DNA of 64,000 nt from Polytrichum commune (lineage: Eukaryota > Streptophyta > Polytrichopsida > Polytrichales > Polytrichaceae), in assembly GCA_950295325.1 (NCBI GenBank), contig OX485806.1, positions 52,139,169-52,203,168 on the forward strand, given 5' to 3'. Each line of letters starts with the position of its first letter. The stretch's first letter is position 1. The notes beneath the pieces are model-generated. The model was not told the origin of the DNA, did not search any database, and was given only the letters and a program-made list of their open reading frames with translations. The position numbers were made by a program, and so were the translations under genes. Below, one piece after another: positions 44,670-56,748 of the stretch.

Positions 44670-45513
44670 TGTTGCACACCTCTCCATGAGGAGTGCTCGA
44701 AACATCATGGGCACAAGGGGGACCCCAGAGTAACACCCGAGACTTGTGGCTCCGTTGGAGAGAGGGCCCAAGTGATCCTAGTGTGGGTCATGGCCCCAGA
44801 CATTGAGAATGCCTCGAGTCACGAGGGTTAAGCCATAAAGTATGTGTAGCTTATGGTGTGGGGATTTTGTAATGCTCAAGACTACCTTAATCGGAGTTGT
44901 CAGCTAGGAGATATGGAAATTTGGGTGGGGCGCTTTTTCGGGACATCACCCTGATATAGTTGTGGCTTGGGAGTGGTTCCCGGGACTGCCAAGGTTTGAA
45001 CAAGCATAACTTCCTCAATACTTGCATGAATGGGGCAAGTGAGCAGTTTATCAACATCTATGTGAAATATAAATAATGATGGAGTGGTTGTTAGTTATCA
45101 TTAATCATCATAGAAGGAAATTATGATATTCAGAAGTTGTTGGGGGTTTCTAGCCCCAACGGCTAAAGGAAAATATCTATTTGGCCCCAACTCTTAGTAA
45201 AAGACAAAAGGTTCCTTGACCATAGGGTAGGGGCCCTGCCAAAAATCCTAAAGGTTTATATGGGTGAGGTGGTGTGGCCTCACCCACCCGAGGTCGAACG
45301 ACACGGCCTTCATGGGCATTGGCCCAATGTGAAGGCATAATTGGCTAGTATGGTGCAAGTTGTTGCGGTGTTGCTCCGGCAACAGAATGATCAACATAAG
45401 ATTGGACTTTCATGGATGGAAAAACACATCTAAGAATTAGTTACCCATTAAGGGTTGACTTCCGAAAGTAAAATAAGTGGGTTGATTCCCCTCCTATGAA
45501 CTATAAGGTCCGG
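44670..45513 (+). repeat. LTR A copy 1 of the cluster, truncated at its end
   Basis: It starts TGTTGCACACCTCTCCATGAGGAG and follows the 1827 copy to AAGGTCCGG, then stops about 130 bp short of the LTR end because another LTR A begins at 45514. The TATA/hairpin block is intact at about 45257-45285. Confidence 0.9.
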
Positions 45514-46456
45514 TGTCGCGTTCTTTTGATGAGGTCTGCCCGAAACACCATGGACACAAGAGGACCCTAGAGTGACACCCGGAACTTCTGGCGCCGTTGT
45601 TGAGAGGGGCCCGGGCGTTGGGAACACCTATCACCCACGAACATTAGGAGTCATGAGGGTAATGCCATGAGCTATGCATAGGTTATAGCGTGCAAATTTT
45701 AGAATCTCAAGAACGCCTTAATCGGAGGTGTGAGCTAAGAGATATGACGATTTGAGTGGGGCGTTGTCCCGGGACAACGCCCTCGTACAACAGTGGCCTG
45801 GGAGAGGCTCCTGGGATGCCAAGATTTGAACAAACATAACTTCCTCAATACTTGCCCAAATGGGACAATTGAAGGGTCTATCGGCATGTACGTGAAGCGT
45901 AAATGAAGATAAAATGGTCATTTGTTAGAATAAAATATCAATGAAGGAAGTTATGATGGTCTGAGGCTACAGAGGGTTTCTTGGCCTTGTAGCTAAGGAA
46001 AAATGTCTACTTGGCCCCAACTTTTGGTAGAGAGACAAAAGGTTTTTTAATGTTGGGATAGGGGCCCTACGAAAAGTTCGAAAGGATTATATGGGTGAGG
46101 TGGTGTGACCTCACGTACCCAAGGCCAAACGGCATGGCCTCCATGGGCATTGGCCCAATGTGACGGCATAGTTGCTTAGTATGATTCGAGTTGTTGTAGC
46201 GTTCCTCCAGCAACGCGATGATCAACATAAGTTTGGATTTCCATGGATGGAAGTCCATATCTAAAAATTGGTTACCGATTAAGGGGTGAGTCCCGAAAGC
46301 AAAGTAGGAGGGTCAGTTCCCTCTTATGAACTACAAGGTCCGGGGTAGGAGGAGCTAACCATTAGCATGGCGGAATGCGAAGGGTTAGCGCTTGTAACCC
46401 TCGCTAGAAATGAAAATGATCAATATAGTTAAGGGGAGCTAGCGAGGGTTGTGACA
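45514..46456 (+). repeat. 5' LTR A copy 2 of the cluster, 943 bp
   Basis: It begins TGTCGCG and ends GTTGTGACA, followed 2 bp later by TGGTATTAGT, a decayed initiator-Met PBS. Gag follows, so this is a 5' LTR. The preceding 5 bp (TCCGG, 45509-45513) lie inside LTR copy 1. Confidence 0.92.
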
Positions 46457-47626
46457 TGTGGTATTAGTAAAGGATTCCAAATTTTGAAAGAAACATGGCT
46501 ATCAAATGTGCGGGTTATGATGGTGAACCCGGGGTTTTCAAAAGGTTTTGACGATCAAATGGAATGAAGATCATATACAAGTGGATTTTGACCACACCAT
46601 TGATTACAATGACAATGGTGGAGATAATGGTGGATTTGGCAAGAAAAATGGAGGAGTCCTTTGAAAGGGCTCCCGCAAACCTCAAAAAATATTTAGGGGC
46701 TTGAATATCGATAGCACCTGTAAGTTTGGACGATGGTAATGTTGGATTGGAATTCCAATTCAAAATGCTCAAAAGGTGATGATGTTGGAATGACCTTGGT
46801 GCAAATAAAGCACACGGGGTCTCCTTAGGCCTATGTGCGTAAATTTAACTCCCAAAATAATGGTACAACCAAGATAGATGAATTGGCTAAGAAACTCATT
46901 GTTTTAGATAGGGTTGCAAAAGTGGGTGGTGGATGTTTTGTTCAAGTTCCCAAAGCTTCTTGAGGATGGGGTAGGGATCATCAAGATTGCGAGAGCATTG
47001 AAGCCGATGGTCCCGAAAAAAAGTTGGACAGCGCCTCACCACAAAGTGGTTTTAACAGATATAGGTCCCAAGGAAATGAATGCAAGTAGTTTGGCCCATT
47101 ATACGAAGACAAAACATGCTCGTGTCGCGGACGAAATGTTGAAAGGTAGTTTTGTGCTACCAAGGTTAATCATGCTCATGCCACAGACGGAATGGTGAAA
47201 GGTGGTTTTGTGCTTCTAAGGCAAATCATGTTTGTTCTGCGGACGGAATATTAGAAATCGGTTTTGTGCTACCAAGCCAAATCATGTTTATGCCTCAGAT
47301 AGAATGTTAGAAATTAGCTTTGTGATACTAAGCCAAATCATATTTGTGTCACAAACGAAATGTTAAACATTGGCTTTGTGGTACCAAAATAAATCATGTT
47401 TGTACCACGGGCCAAATGTAGATGGTGGATTTGTGGCCAAGGCTAGTAGCCTTAAGCCAAGGCCAAGTCTTCTGTACATCATGGCCCGAATCATTAGGAG
47501 AGATGTCTTATGGATGGACAAATAAGCAACGCACTCCTTTATGAGCCTAAAGCTTAAGAAAAAATTGGGGTTCGCCGACGCAAAGAGCGGGTATACCCAT
47601 CAAGATGCGGTTTGCAAAGGTCAAAC
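46457..47626 (+). pseudogene. Gypsy family A gag with repeat expansion, pol deleted
   Basis: The gag region starts after ATGGCTATCAAA at 46497 and runs through a His/Asp/Asn-rich segment and the same ESFERAPANL block as the 18 kb copy. The later part (46910-47000) matches 29160-29270. A repeat of six units follows (47114-47440), then KASSLKPRPSLLY and a protease scrap (SFMSLKLKKKLG). The reading stops at CAAACCGCATGAA (about 47626), where LTR sequence begins, so RT, RNase H and integrase are deleted. Stops and frameshifts are many. Confidence 0.85.
47114..47440 (+). repeat. Six-unit, about 56 bp repeat inside gag
   Basis: Units start with CATG(C/T)T(C/T)GT...at 47114, 47171, 47227, 47283, 47339 and 47395 (spacing 57, 56, 56, 56, 56). 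Each has GCGGACGGAATGTT-like and GGTTTTGTGCTACCAAG-like blocks. The 29.5 kb copy has a single unit at the same place. Because 56 is not divisible by 3, each extra unit shifts the frame. Confidence 0.88.
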
Positions 47627-47839
47627 CGCATGAACTTCATGAATGGAAGTTCACATCTAAGAATTGGTTATCCATCCCGAAAGGAAAACAAGAGGGTTGA
47701 TTCCACTCCTGTGAACTATAAGGTTCGGGGTAGGATGAGCTAACCATTAGCATGGCAGAATGTGAAGGGTTAGCGAACTTGACCTTTGCTAGAAATGAAA
47801 ATGGTCAAAATAGTTAAGAGGATCTAGCGAGGGTTGTAA
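47627..47839 (+). repeat. LTR A 3' fragment
   Basis: CTTCATGAATGGAAGTTCACATCTAAGAATTGG onward matches 2582-2799 to a degraded end (GGTTGTAATA in place of GGTTGCGACA). Only the last about 213 bp of this LTR remain. Confidence 0.85.
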
Positions 47840-50800
47840 TAGTCTTAGCATAATGTTATTTGTGATCTTTGGTGATGGCAATATTTTTGCCTTTGGCATT
47901 GGTATTGTTAGCAAAATAAAATAAAATAAAATAAAATAATAAATACTTCACATGCTCACTAATATGCAATGCCATTTGTATGGCAAAGACAAAGGTTTGT
48001 TTGGAAAATATACCCTCTTTGCAAGTAGATGTTTGCTTTAAAATGGCGTTTGTGATGCATTTTCAACTTGGCCCTCTTCAGAGTCTAGTTTGCTCTCCAA
48101 TTGATTGAGATTTGTTTTCCAATCTTGTGAAGTTCCTCATACTAGGTCAGGGTTTACATTACCTCCAAGGTGCATATGCATGGCTTGGAGATGGTTTTGG
48201 GTTTGCTTCTATAATAACTACCATGTAAATTTGTACCAATGGTTGCACAAACATGGTAGCCAGAAGTTGTTGCAATAAAAATTGAGTTTTTCGTGTTTGG
48301 TGATTTTTAGCAACAACATGAGGTGAAAGTATTGCACCGTCATGGCATCCATACGGTTTGTAGGGTAGGTATTTTGGTCAACAAAAGGAGAGGCATGTTA
48401 AGATTTAATTAAGTATTTCACCTTTTGTGTGGAAATTTGAAAATCTTGAGCTAGTGGGTCCTCAATGAGATGCTTAAAAATATACTCCAAGATGCCATGG
48501 TTGACAACATATGTTGCCATCGTGGGGGATGCCTACTGCTAGTTATGAATATTGACCAATTTGAAAAAATCACGTTGTTATTTTTTTGGTGTTTGTTGGG
48601 GTCAATTTTGGAGGTTGCTTAATGTTGCCATATTGGACATTGTAGGTAGAATTCTTGGATGTAGTAAAAAACGCCTTTGTTGTCAAAAATGGGATAACCT
48701 CTAATCTAGTGGTGATTATATCTTTGTGTGGGAGTTGCAAAGAGAAGTGTCCAATATCTAGGTGGGCTCTGATTGCCTACCATATGTGCATTTGGTCAAG
48801 AGTAAACCTCTTAGTTGATTAAATTATCTCTATCATTTGGTATGGTGGTATGATTATACAAGACATGTTGGTATACTTCTGGAGTATGGGTAGTACTTTT
48901 AGTACAACAAGTTTAAACATGATTTGTTGGAGCGTGTGTAGTTTGTTGTATCCATCAAGTGGTGGCCATTGCTAAATTGATATGGTTTTCCATGTCCACC
49001 TTCCTTGTATGCCCTTTGTTAAATGCATAGATTGATAGATCTACTTGTTAGTTAAGATTACGATAGAGTTGTTAACATTTTTTTTATTGTCAGCATTTTC
49101 GAAAATGGTGGTTGATGAGATTATTCAATGATTGTGAAGCATGTTTCATGCGGCCATGATCTTTGACAAAGGTCATTGTACATTTTTTATTGATGTGGAC
49201 ATAAGTTTGTACCCTTATGAGCCAACCAAAGCTTAACAATACTTAAGATTTTTTGTTTGGGGTTTTCATGTGTTTGATGACAAACAAAGATGGTAAAAAA
49301 ATATTTGCCAAGCTTATCAAATTTGAGAACAAGGGTAAAGCGAATCCATGTGCCTTTTGAGTATCAAAAATGATGGTTTGCAATGATATTCTCAAAAGCC
49401 AATGACATTGCTACTCTAATAATTTATTGTGGCATTTTCAAGTCCAAATTTGGCAATATTTTGATGATTGTTGGTGTAAGTTGGTGCAGTGTATGTGTAA
49501 TAATATGATTTTTTAAATCTAATTTTTGGAAAAATTCATTAAAAAATAATTCTGGTTCTAAAATACCTTGGTATTTTTGTGGTTTTGTGTCTTTTTTGAA
49601 AGGCCATATTTTTAAAACGCAACAATGCCAAAACCTTGAAAACGTGTCCACAAAAAATTGCATATGATGATATGATTTTTTTGGCATTTCAAGGTTGCCA
49701 AATTTTTATAAAAAATATGTGCTCAATCTTTGTGTTTGGTCCAAATTATGTTTGGTCCCCTAAGAACCTATACTACAATTTGGTGATAGCAAACGCCATA
49801 TGAATATTTTCCGATATTTCCAACTTTACGTTGCAACAATGTTTGTTTTAATGCAAAGCCTCACATGCCAATCAACAAAATATAAATGAAAAAAAGTAGT
49901 TTAGAGGTGAGTATCTAAATAATGAGGTTGTTAAAATAAGGAATTGAATGAATATTAACAAACAGTTAATAAGGCGTGGGTATCTGTAAATTTGCAAGTT
50001 CTTTGCAACTATGTTGCAAAATGGCAGTGGGGGTAAAGTCTTGGGGTGCGTGAAATGCATATGGCCTACATAAAACATGTTTTGGAAACTCTATTAGCCT
50101 TTTGATTTTCAAGATGAAGATTTCAAAGGTGGTCTTAATAAATTCCATGGCCTCACTTAAAAGGGGTTTCTTGCCTAAAATGCTTAAAACTATAAAATTT
50201 TAATGTGCTAAGAAACTCTAGCCATTTTTCACTTAGAGTGTGATTGCATGAATCAAATTTACAATATATAAATATTAAACTAGAGGCCCATGTATATAGT
50301 TTTTAGAATGTATAGTAATTTTACTACAATGCTCAAAGTGAGGAATTCAACATTGCTCTAGCTTTGAATAATAGATAATTGGAATGTTGAAAATTATTAA
50401 TACATTTCTTGTTAGGTCACATGATTAAAATTGTAACAAAATTGGAGATATGGTCACGAAAATGGAAATATGGTAGGGATTTAAGGCAAAAAGGAAAAAA
50501 TGAGTTTATTTGTTGTTTGGAAAGTTGTCTATAGTCATTTTATTAATCTTTTGGGGTATGAAGACATCCCAACATGACATGTCCGCCCATTATGAGTTAT
50601 GAAAACCATAGCGACCACATTGAAGTGTGTACATACCCACATGTGGCGAAGCAATTAAGGCAATTGTAACATGACATGAGTGCATACCATGAGTATGAGT
50701 AAGAGGACTCATCCTTTGCTAATGGAGGAGTTGTAGAATTGATTTAATGGTGATTCATGTGCATATTTTTGGGGTAGAAAACATAGATATGTTCCCAATC

Positions 50801-53174
50801 CAACAAATTGTCACAATGCTTATGACATTAATTCACAAAATTGTACACCACACAAATGTTCATCACCATTAATTTAATTATTTTGTATTTATCCACCAAA
50901 AAAATTTAGTCCCATTGTGGATCATAACCAAATTCAATCAGAAAAATGATGTCAAATTGCATGAAATGACACTGTATCACATGCGGGAAAAATATTTTCC
51001 TTTTCAAAGCATTAATGCGGCCTATTATTCCAAGCAAGGACGTGCCTCTACCAACTATCATTAGTCTCCAAATATCCTATCTAATTTGTTTAATGTCATC
51101 TGAATAGGATGCCATTGGCGGCAGATAGCCATTGAGATCCATCAATATATGGAATGCATTTCTTTCTCAATCACAATAGAGATGGAGGCAATTCCAATCA
51201 CATCTTTAGGATTATGGATATCACATGATTTATATTTCCCATGTTGTTGTTTACAACATATTCTCCATGCTTATGATGGATACCTCTTTGATATAGAACC
51301 ATGCCTTGCATGTGGCATCCAATGCAAGAAGCTCAACTCAACATCCATCAATATCCCATTATTGAGCACCAACCTAGTGAAGGTAACCATTGTGTAAGTT
51401 TTACAAAGCCTACCGAGTATAGAATAGCCCATAGATTCCAAAGTGTCATATCCTAAAATGTTAACACCTAATACTTTGCTTGAGTTTTAGTAAATGGAGG
51501 TTCAGAGTGAGGTGGTGGAAGCTGGATGCCAAAAACATTGAAAACACCTATCATGAAAAGAGGCCTAAAAATAATTGGGTTTTTTGTCCAAAATTCCACA
51601 AGACCATGTTGGACATCCTATCATGATCAATAATTTCCATCACCAGACCAAATATTTGCCTTTGACCAACAAATTTTGACATGCCATTATACATAAACTT
51701 GTTGAATACATTGAATTCCAAATATTCCTAAAATTTGAATTTTAAAATATCCACTTTGGACATCCCTTTCAAATGGTATCCTCTAGTGCCCTCAAGGTTT
51801 ATCTTTCTTTTATAATATTTTTTATATTATCAAGTAATCCCATTTGCTTGTTCTTTGATCCATATTTTTTCCTAAAATCCCATCACATTCATTCACAATG
51901 TAATTTTTTTCCCGTTTAGTAATTTCCTAGATATTTTAACAATCTCAATTGATTTGAATGGTGTATGTCATGCGATTTTATCATGTCTTGAGTTATTTGA
52001 ATTAACATCTCTAAATCAATCCAAACATGGCCTTTAACTTTAAGGCTAATTATTGGTTGAAAAATTTGTGCGCGAGTTTTTTTATGGGCTACAAAATCAA
52101 ATTTTCCACGTATGTGGTGTGCATAAATTGTGGGACGCACAATAAAAATAAGCGATAAAATACATCTTTGCCCGTTTCATTGTTTGTCGCAACATTACTA
52201 AAATTGTAATCCAAATGCAAAATGTCATCCATGGCCTAAAATCCAGCATAAATGACCACTCAATGATATATGCCAAATCTTAGAGGATAAATAATGCATG
52301 GATCAAGATTATAAGAATTCCATACCACCAAATAACATTTTGCTTCAAACTCAATCCTAACACAAAAAATTAACACCAAGTCATCCCATCCATGAAATAA
52401 AATTCAGATTACATACAAAGATATTTGCCCCTTGCAAAAAATGACAATTTGCCTCACAATAAAACATCCATTGGGAAGGAAATGAAACAAAATCCAAGTT
52501 GATAATTTTATACAAAAATGAAATTTTTGGAAGAAAATAAATTCATGTCCATTGGTGAAGAACACACAATACACGATTAATATCTAGCACATGAATTGAA
52601 GTTTTAAAGCTTAAGCTAAATATCATTGTCACAAAAAAATGATTGGACATAATAAACATGCTTTAAATGGAAATTAATTTTTGTTTCTCCATTCAACCCT
52701 TTAGCTGGATTGAATGATTATGTTATTGATTTGTCAAAAATGAGATGAATTATTGTAGACATTCTTAACCTTTGGCTACATGTCTTGAATAAAAATGAGT
52801 GAATGTTCAAATGTTCAAATTGAATGGCCAATAATCATTTGCAAAACATATATTATGTAATCATGCCAAATTTTATGGTGTACTTTAATATGCAATTCAA
52901 ATCCATATAAAACATTTCTAACACATTTGTCATTGATGCTTAAAATGTTGACTAATAATATTTAAATACAATATATATTTAATCCATAGATCCATTGCAT
53001 CAATGGCCTAGAATATGATTTTTGTATCTATCCAAAAATTATAAGTAAGGACAAATGTTCATTTTCATAAACCAAAGGTCACAAATTCTACACAATTGGG
53101 AGGGGTAGATAGCCAAATAAATGGGCCATGGATTACCTTGCCAACAAATATTTAGTTGGGGATGCATGCATATA
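47840..53174. other. Long AT-rich region, no gene recognised
   Basis: A short AAAAT microsatellite lies at about 47915-47945. Elsewhere the sequence is uniform, AT-rich and with ORFs of 60-90 codons only, none with a domain (49424-49687, 51149-51397, 51916-52140 were examined). Probably very old transposon remains. Confidence 0.45.
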
Positions 53175-53232
53175 TAGTAACCTCTCGCTTAAGTACGCAA
53201 CTTGAATATGCGTAGTTTGTGCGTACTTAGTT

Positions 53233-53352
53233 GGTAGGTGCGTACTTTAGGATTTAGGGTTTCCCAAATCACTATTGCTTGTGTTTCACTATAGCCGGTA
53301 GGTGTGTACTTTAGGGTTTAAGGTTTCCCAAATCGCTTGTGTTTCGCTACAA
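53233..53352. repeat. Direct duplication of about 64 bp inside the pogo element
   Basis: GGTAGGTGCGTACTTTAGG...GTTTCCCAAATC...TTGTGTTTC at 53233-53296 is followed by a near copy at 53297-53352 that lacks about 8 bp. Both contain a GCGTACTT word also present in the TIRs. Confidence 0.8.
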
Positions 53353-53738
53353 TGTTGAAGAAACCAAACGGAAAGTGTCTCAATGAGCATGAACGCTGCG
53401 AAATCATCTTGAAGCTTAGCATAACGAATACTCTGAGTAAAAGGGCTCTAGCCCAAGAGTGCATCGTTAGTGAAGGCGATGTTAACACTCAAGAACTGAA
53501 TGTCGGTTTAGAAAACGGAGTTATATTCTAGGGTTTTGACTCTCTTTATGAGCAAGTTCTTGACATCGAGGATTAGTTGCTCTACCTTGAAATTCAATAA
53601 GAAGCAGAGGAAACATTTGATGGCCTTAAGAAATCGTTTGAATCAATTAAGAGCAAGATCCAAGCGGTCGGCCTCAAAGCCAAACGCAAAAAACTTCAAA
53701 ACTTACGCCAAATGACGATTCACGACATGTTCAACTAA
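53352..53738 (+). pseudogene. Pogo-like transposase N-terminal remnant
   Basis: From ATG at 53352 one frame runs to 53738 with three stops (at about 53529, 53574 and 53598), each one base from Trp or Gln codons. It starts LKKPNGKCLNEHERCEIIL and continues SKRALAQECIVSEGDV, a CENP-B/Psq-type helix-turn-helix pattern. The end reads GLKAKRKKLQNLRQMTIHDMFN, probably from the C-terminus. The central DDE nuclease is deleted. Recognition is by pattern. Confidence 0.7.
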
Positions 53739-53831
53739 GAAATCTTGAACCCTAAATTTTTTGCCAAAAAATGCGTACTTAACCAGGATGCATATTTAAA
53801 CGGGTGCGTACTTAAGCGGGAGGTTACTGTA

Positions 53832-55850
53832 GACATAAATATGCAACCCCTTTGAGACATATAACAAAGATGAATCACAATCCCCACAATTTTGGCTGCA
53901 TATAATATTTGATTCAAAAGATAAAACTTTTGGAAAAATCTATACAGAAATTGTAGAGAGTCAATTATGTGGCACCTGAAAGAATTTATGGTCTTTGCAA
54001 TGAATGCATGAGGCTCATGTATATTAGTGGGAGGGAAATCAAACTTTACAAAGTGTTTGTGCACACAAACCCCATCAAACCTCAAACTTGAAACAAACTA
54101 GAAGAAAACAACGAGTTAACAACATAAACTCCCAATAACGATTGTTTGTAGGATGTCATATAATTAAACCTAGTTTTAATTCCAAACAAAAATTAACTTG
54201 ACACAAATTACTAAACAATTTTGGAGTTGATGGAAGCAAAGGGCTTCAAATAACACTTTTGAAACGCAAACATCAACATGTGCCAAGGAGATGCACCAAT
54301 ATTCCTAGCACCATTTCCACACATGACTACATAATAATCTCCCCACAAGCAAGGCAAGGCAAAGTACTACCATGGGATCACAACTTGCACAGATGCATTG
54401 GAAAAACTAGAATCCCAAAAACATTGCGGAATAGACCTCACATGAAAACTTGTTGAAAGAGAGTAAAAATGGCTAATGATCAGCACTCCTCAAATGTGTA
54501 CTCAAACATGCTCGCAAGAAAATCTCTCCGAAATTGGGACATGTAAGGAAAAACACACATCAGCTAGGAAATGCTGACAAAACCATGAGATGGTTGGGTT
54601 GTAAGTTGCAAGGGATCATCCCATCAAAGCCTTTGATGGCATTGCCATGAGTTTGGAATTTTGAGGTTGTAAAAAAAACATGATGATGGTATGGGGATGG
54701 AGTTTGTGGACAAAGTCGTTATTTCATTGGTGTATGTGAAAGAAATAACCTAAAGTGACCTCGGAGGTAGGTTTCTCACGAGCATATGAAATCTATGTTT
54801 TTCAGCACTGCACCTAATGCACCAACCCACATGGGAAGGGGTTTAGCAAATATCCACCCTAAGGTAAGAGGTACGGCCTCAATTTGGTCAATTTTGGAGA
54901 TTTGATGCATATTTTTGGCATGAGTCCTCATGTTCAGCCAAAACCTTAGAGATATTCAGGATGCTTGGGGCACAATTAATGACATCAAACAATAGGGTTT
55001 GTGCCAAGAGGATTGGGAACGTACAACTTTTAACATCTTTACAAACCACATTGTGGTTGCCATGTCATTCCTTCATGATTCTTAGCATTGGTTAAAGGTC
55101 ATTATTGAGAAAGAAATTTGTTTTGGGGGTGGGGTGGGATGTGAATACAAGGTGTATTTCATAATGATGTTTGAATTTATTAGATTATTTATGGTTCTTC
55201 ATTGATCTCATAGCCAACTTCCCAATCGATGAACACATTTTTCAACAAATTCATTATATTCATGAAACTATTTTTTTCAATTTTCAAATGATGTTTATAT
55301 TTAAATAAATATTGTTGGAAATATATCTTTGTTACTCATGCAAAATCTATATTCTCATATATATATATATATTAATATTACAAAATTGAAATGGTTTAAT
55401 GATTAATTTTAGAGCATCAAACATTCTCATTATAAGAAATGCAAATTATACCATCCTCCTTTCAAATTTGGAATGTGTACATATGCATGAGAATTTTTTT
55501 TGAAACAAATGATCATTTTTGATGAATTGAAATGACAAGTCTATTAATCTCATTAACAAATGTTGCTCGCACTTTATACATGTGATTGTATTTTTTATGC
55601 ATTTAAAATGTATATCATAAGTCTCCTTAAAATCTAAATATCTATAGAATATCTAGTTAAGCTATTTTTATCTCCACTTTCTCAAATTTTTTGTAAGTCT
55701 TCCTTTGAAAATGTTTGTATGAAACTCATCAACTTATATAAGGTCCAACTATATGGATGTGTTCTTTAACTTTGTGTCATAAAGCCCAATTGTATGGTTG
55801 TCTTATTTGAAAGTTTCATAAGGATTTTAAACCTCAGTTTATAACCAATC
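53832..55850. other. AT-rich intergenic sequence
   Basis: No gene recognised. An ATATATATATAT run lies at about 55360. Small ORFs (53735-54085, 54259-54456) lack domains. Confidence 0.45.
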
Positions 55851-55899
55851 TTGAAAATACACAAAACCTTACGGATAATAAGGGTTGAACCAACCATTC

Positions 55900-56748
55900 C
55901 ATTCATGGTTTGGCCCTTGAAAATTGGCCACGGTGTCCTCTTGGTCCCTAAACTTACATCTCGACCTTATGTCCAACCCGGCGACCAGTCCACTTACCGC
56001 AAGTCCAGTGAATGGCAATTTATAATCAGGAGACACAAGCCGCCATGCGTTTTACATGATCTGGCGTTGGTTGGCGGTGATCGTGTGTAATTTCATTGGA
56101 ATTCTTGTTTCACGCAAGCCTCTCCAGGTAGCTGAAGTTTATTCCATCAGTGAGACTTGAGATTCCTTCTATTTATGCTGTTCATGTTTCTCATAGGTTC
56201 TAGTCTGCTATGAAGGACCCTGGATTCAGCTGTCCTGCTATGGCCTGCAAGTTAGGGCAGTTATCCGTGTGCGCTTGAATCCTCCTATATTGGAGGCGTT
56301 ATTGTACCGTGGTATCGTTTCAAGGGCTAACATGTGTGATCTATAGAGTTGTTTTGTCTTGCAATGTCCTCCGTGTGAGGCCCACCATATAGGGGTCCCA
56401 TTTTGTCCTCTTCACAGTCTGAAGTTTATTTCCGCTTTCTCCTTCCCCTCTGTATTAGTCCTGGCCCGGCTTTATTACAGGCGGACTTGATCCTTGCGGT
56501 GCTGGATACTACCAGTATTACTTTGATTATGTGTGCTTCAAATGCCTCAAGAGCGATCATGTGGTTGATTCCGTTTCCTCGGGAGGAGATTTCTTACAGC
56601 TTTAATTCTCTTGCTGCAAGTCTTACCCCTTTTGCCATTTTGTTTGGTATCCTTTCAGATTTCAGAAGCAGTGTTCTTAAGACTGACGAAGCCTACTGCT
56701 GTGACTGAATTTGCAGTTTAGGTGACGCGATAGATTGGGGGAAGAATC
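55900..56748 (+). promoter_or_regulatory. Promoter and 5' leader of the Alba gene, possible leader intron
   Basis: Base composition rises in GC from about 55900. A strong donor CTCCAG|GTAGCT at 56127/56128 and an acceptor TTTGCAG at 56716 could enclose a 589 bp intron in the 5' leader, a common arrangement in plant housekeeping genes. The 101 aa ORF at 56403-56708 would then be intronic. No TATA box was assigned. The start codon context is AATCATGG. Confidence 0.4.

Larger units (their letters stand above)
53175..53829 (+). mobile_element. Pogo-like DNA transposon remnant, 655 bp
   Basis: Inverted ends: AGTAACCTCTCGCTTAAGTACGCA on the left and TGCGTACTTAAGCGGGAGGTTACTG on the right. TA dinucleotides flank both ends (53173-53174 and 53830-53831), as for Tc1/mariner/pogo elements; the right end reads CAGTAACC in reverse, the left has T for the first C. 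Inside is the decayed transposase ORF described next, and a 64 bp direct duplication at 53233-53352. It is internally deleted: no DDE domain is present. Confidence 0.88.

Noticed and set aside
56403-56708. 101 aa ORF upstream of the Alba start
   Set aside because: Probably leader or leader-intron sequence; hydrophobic text without a domain and with a possible splice acceptor after it.
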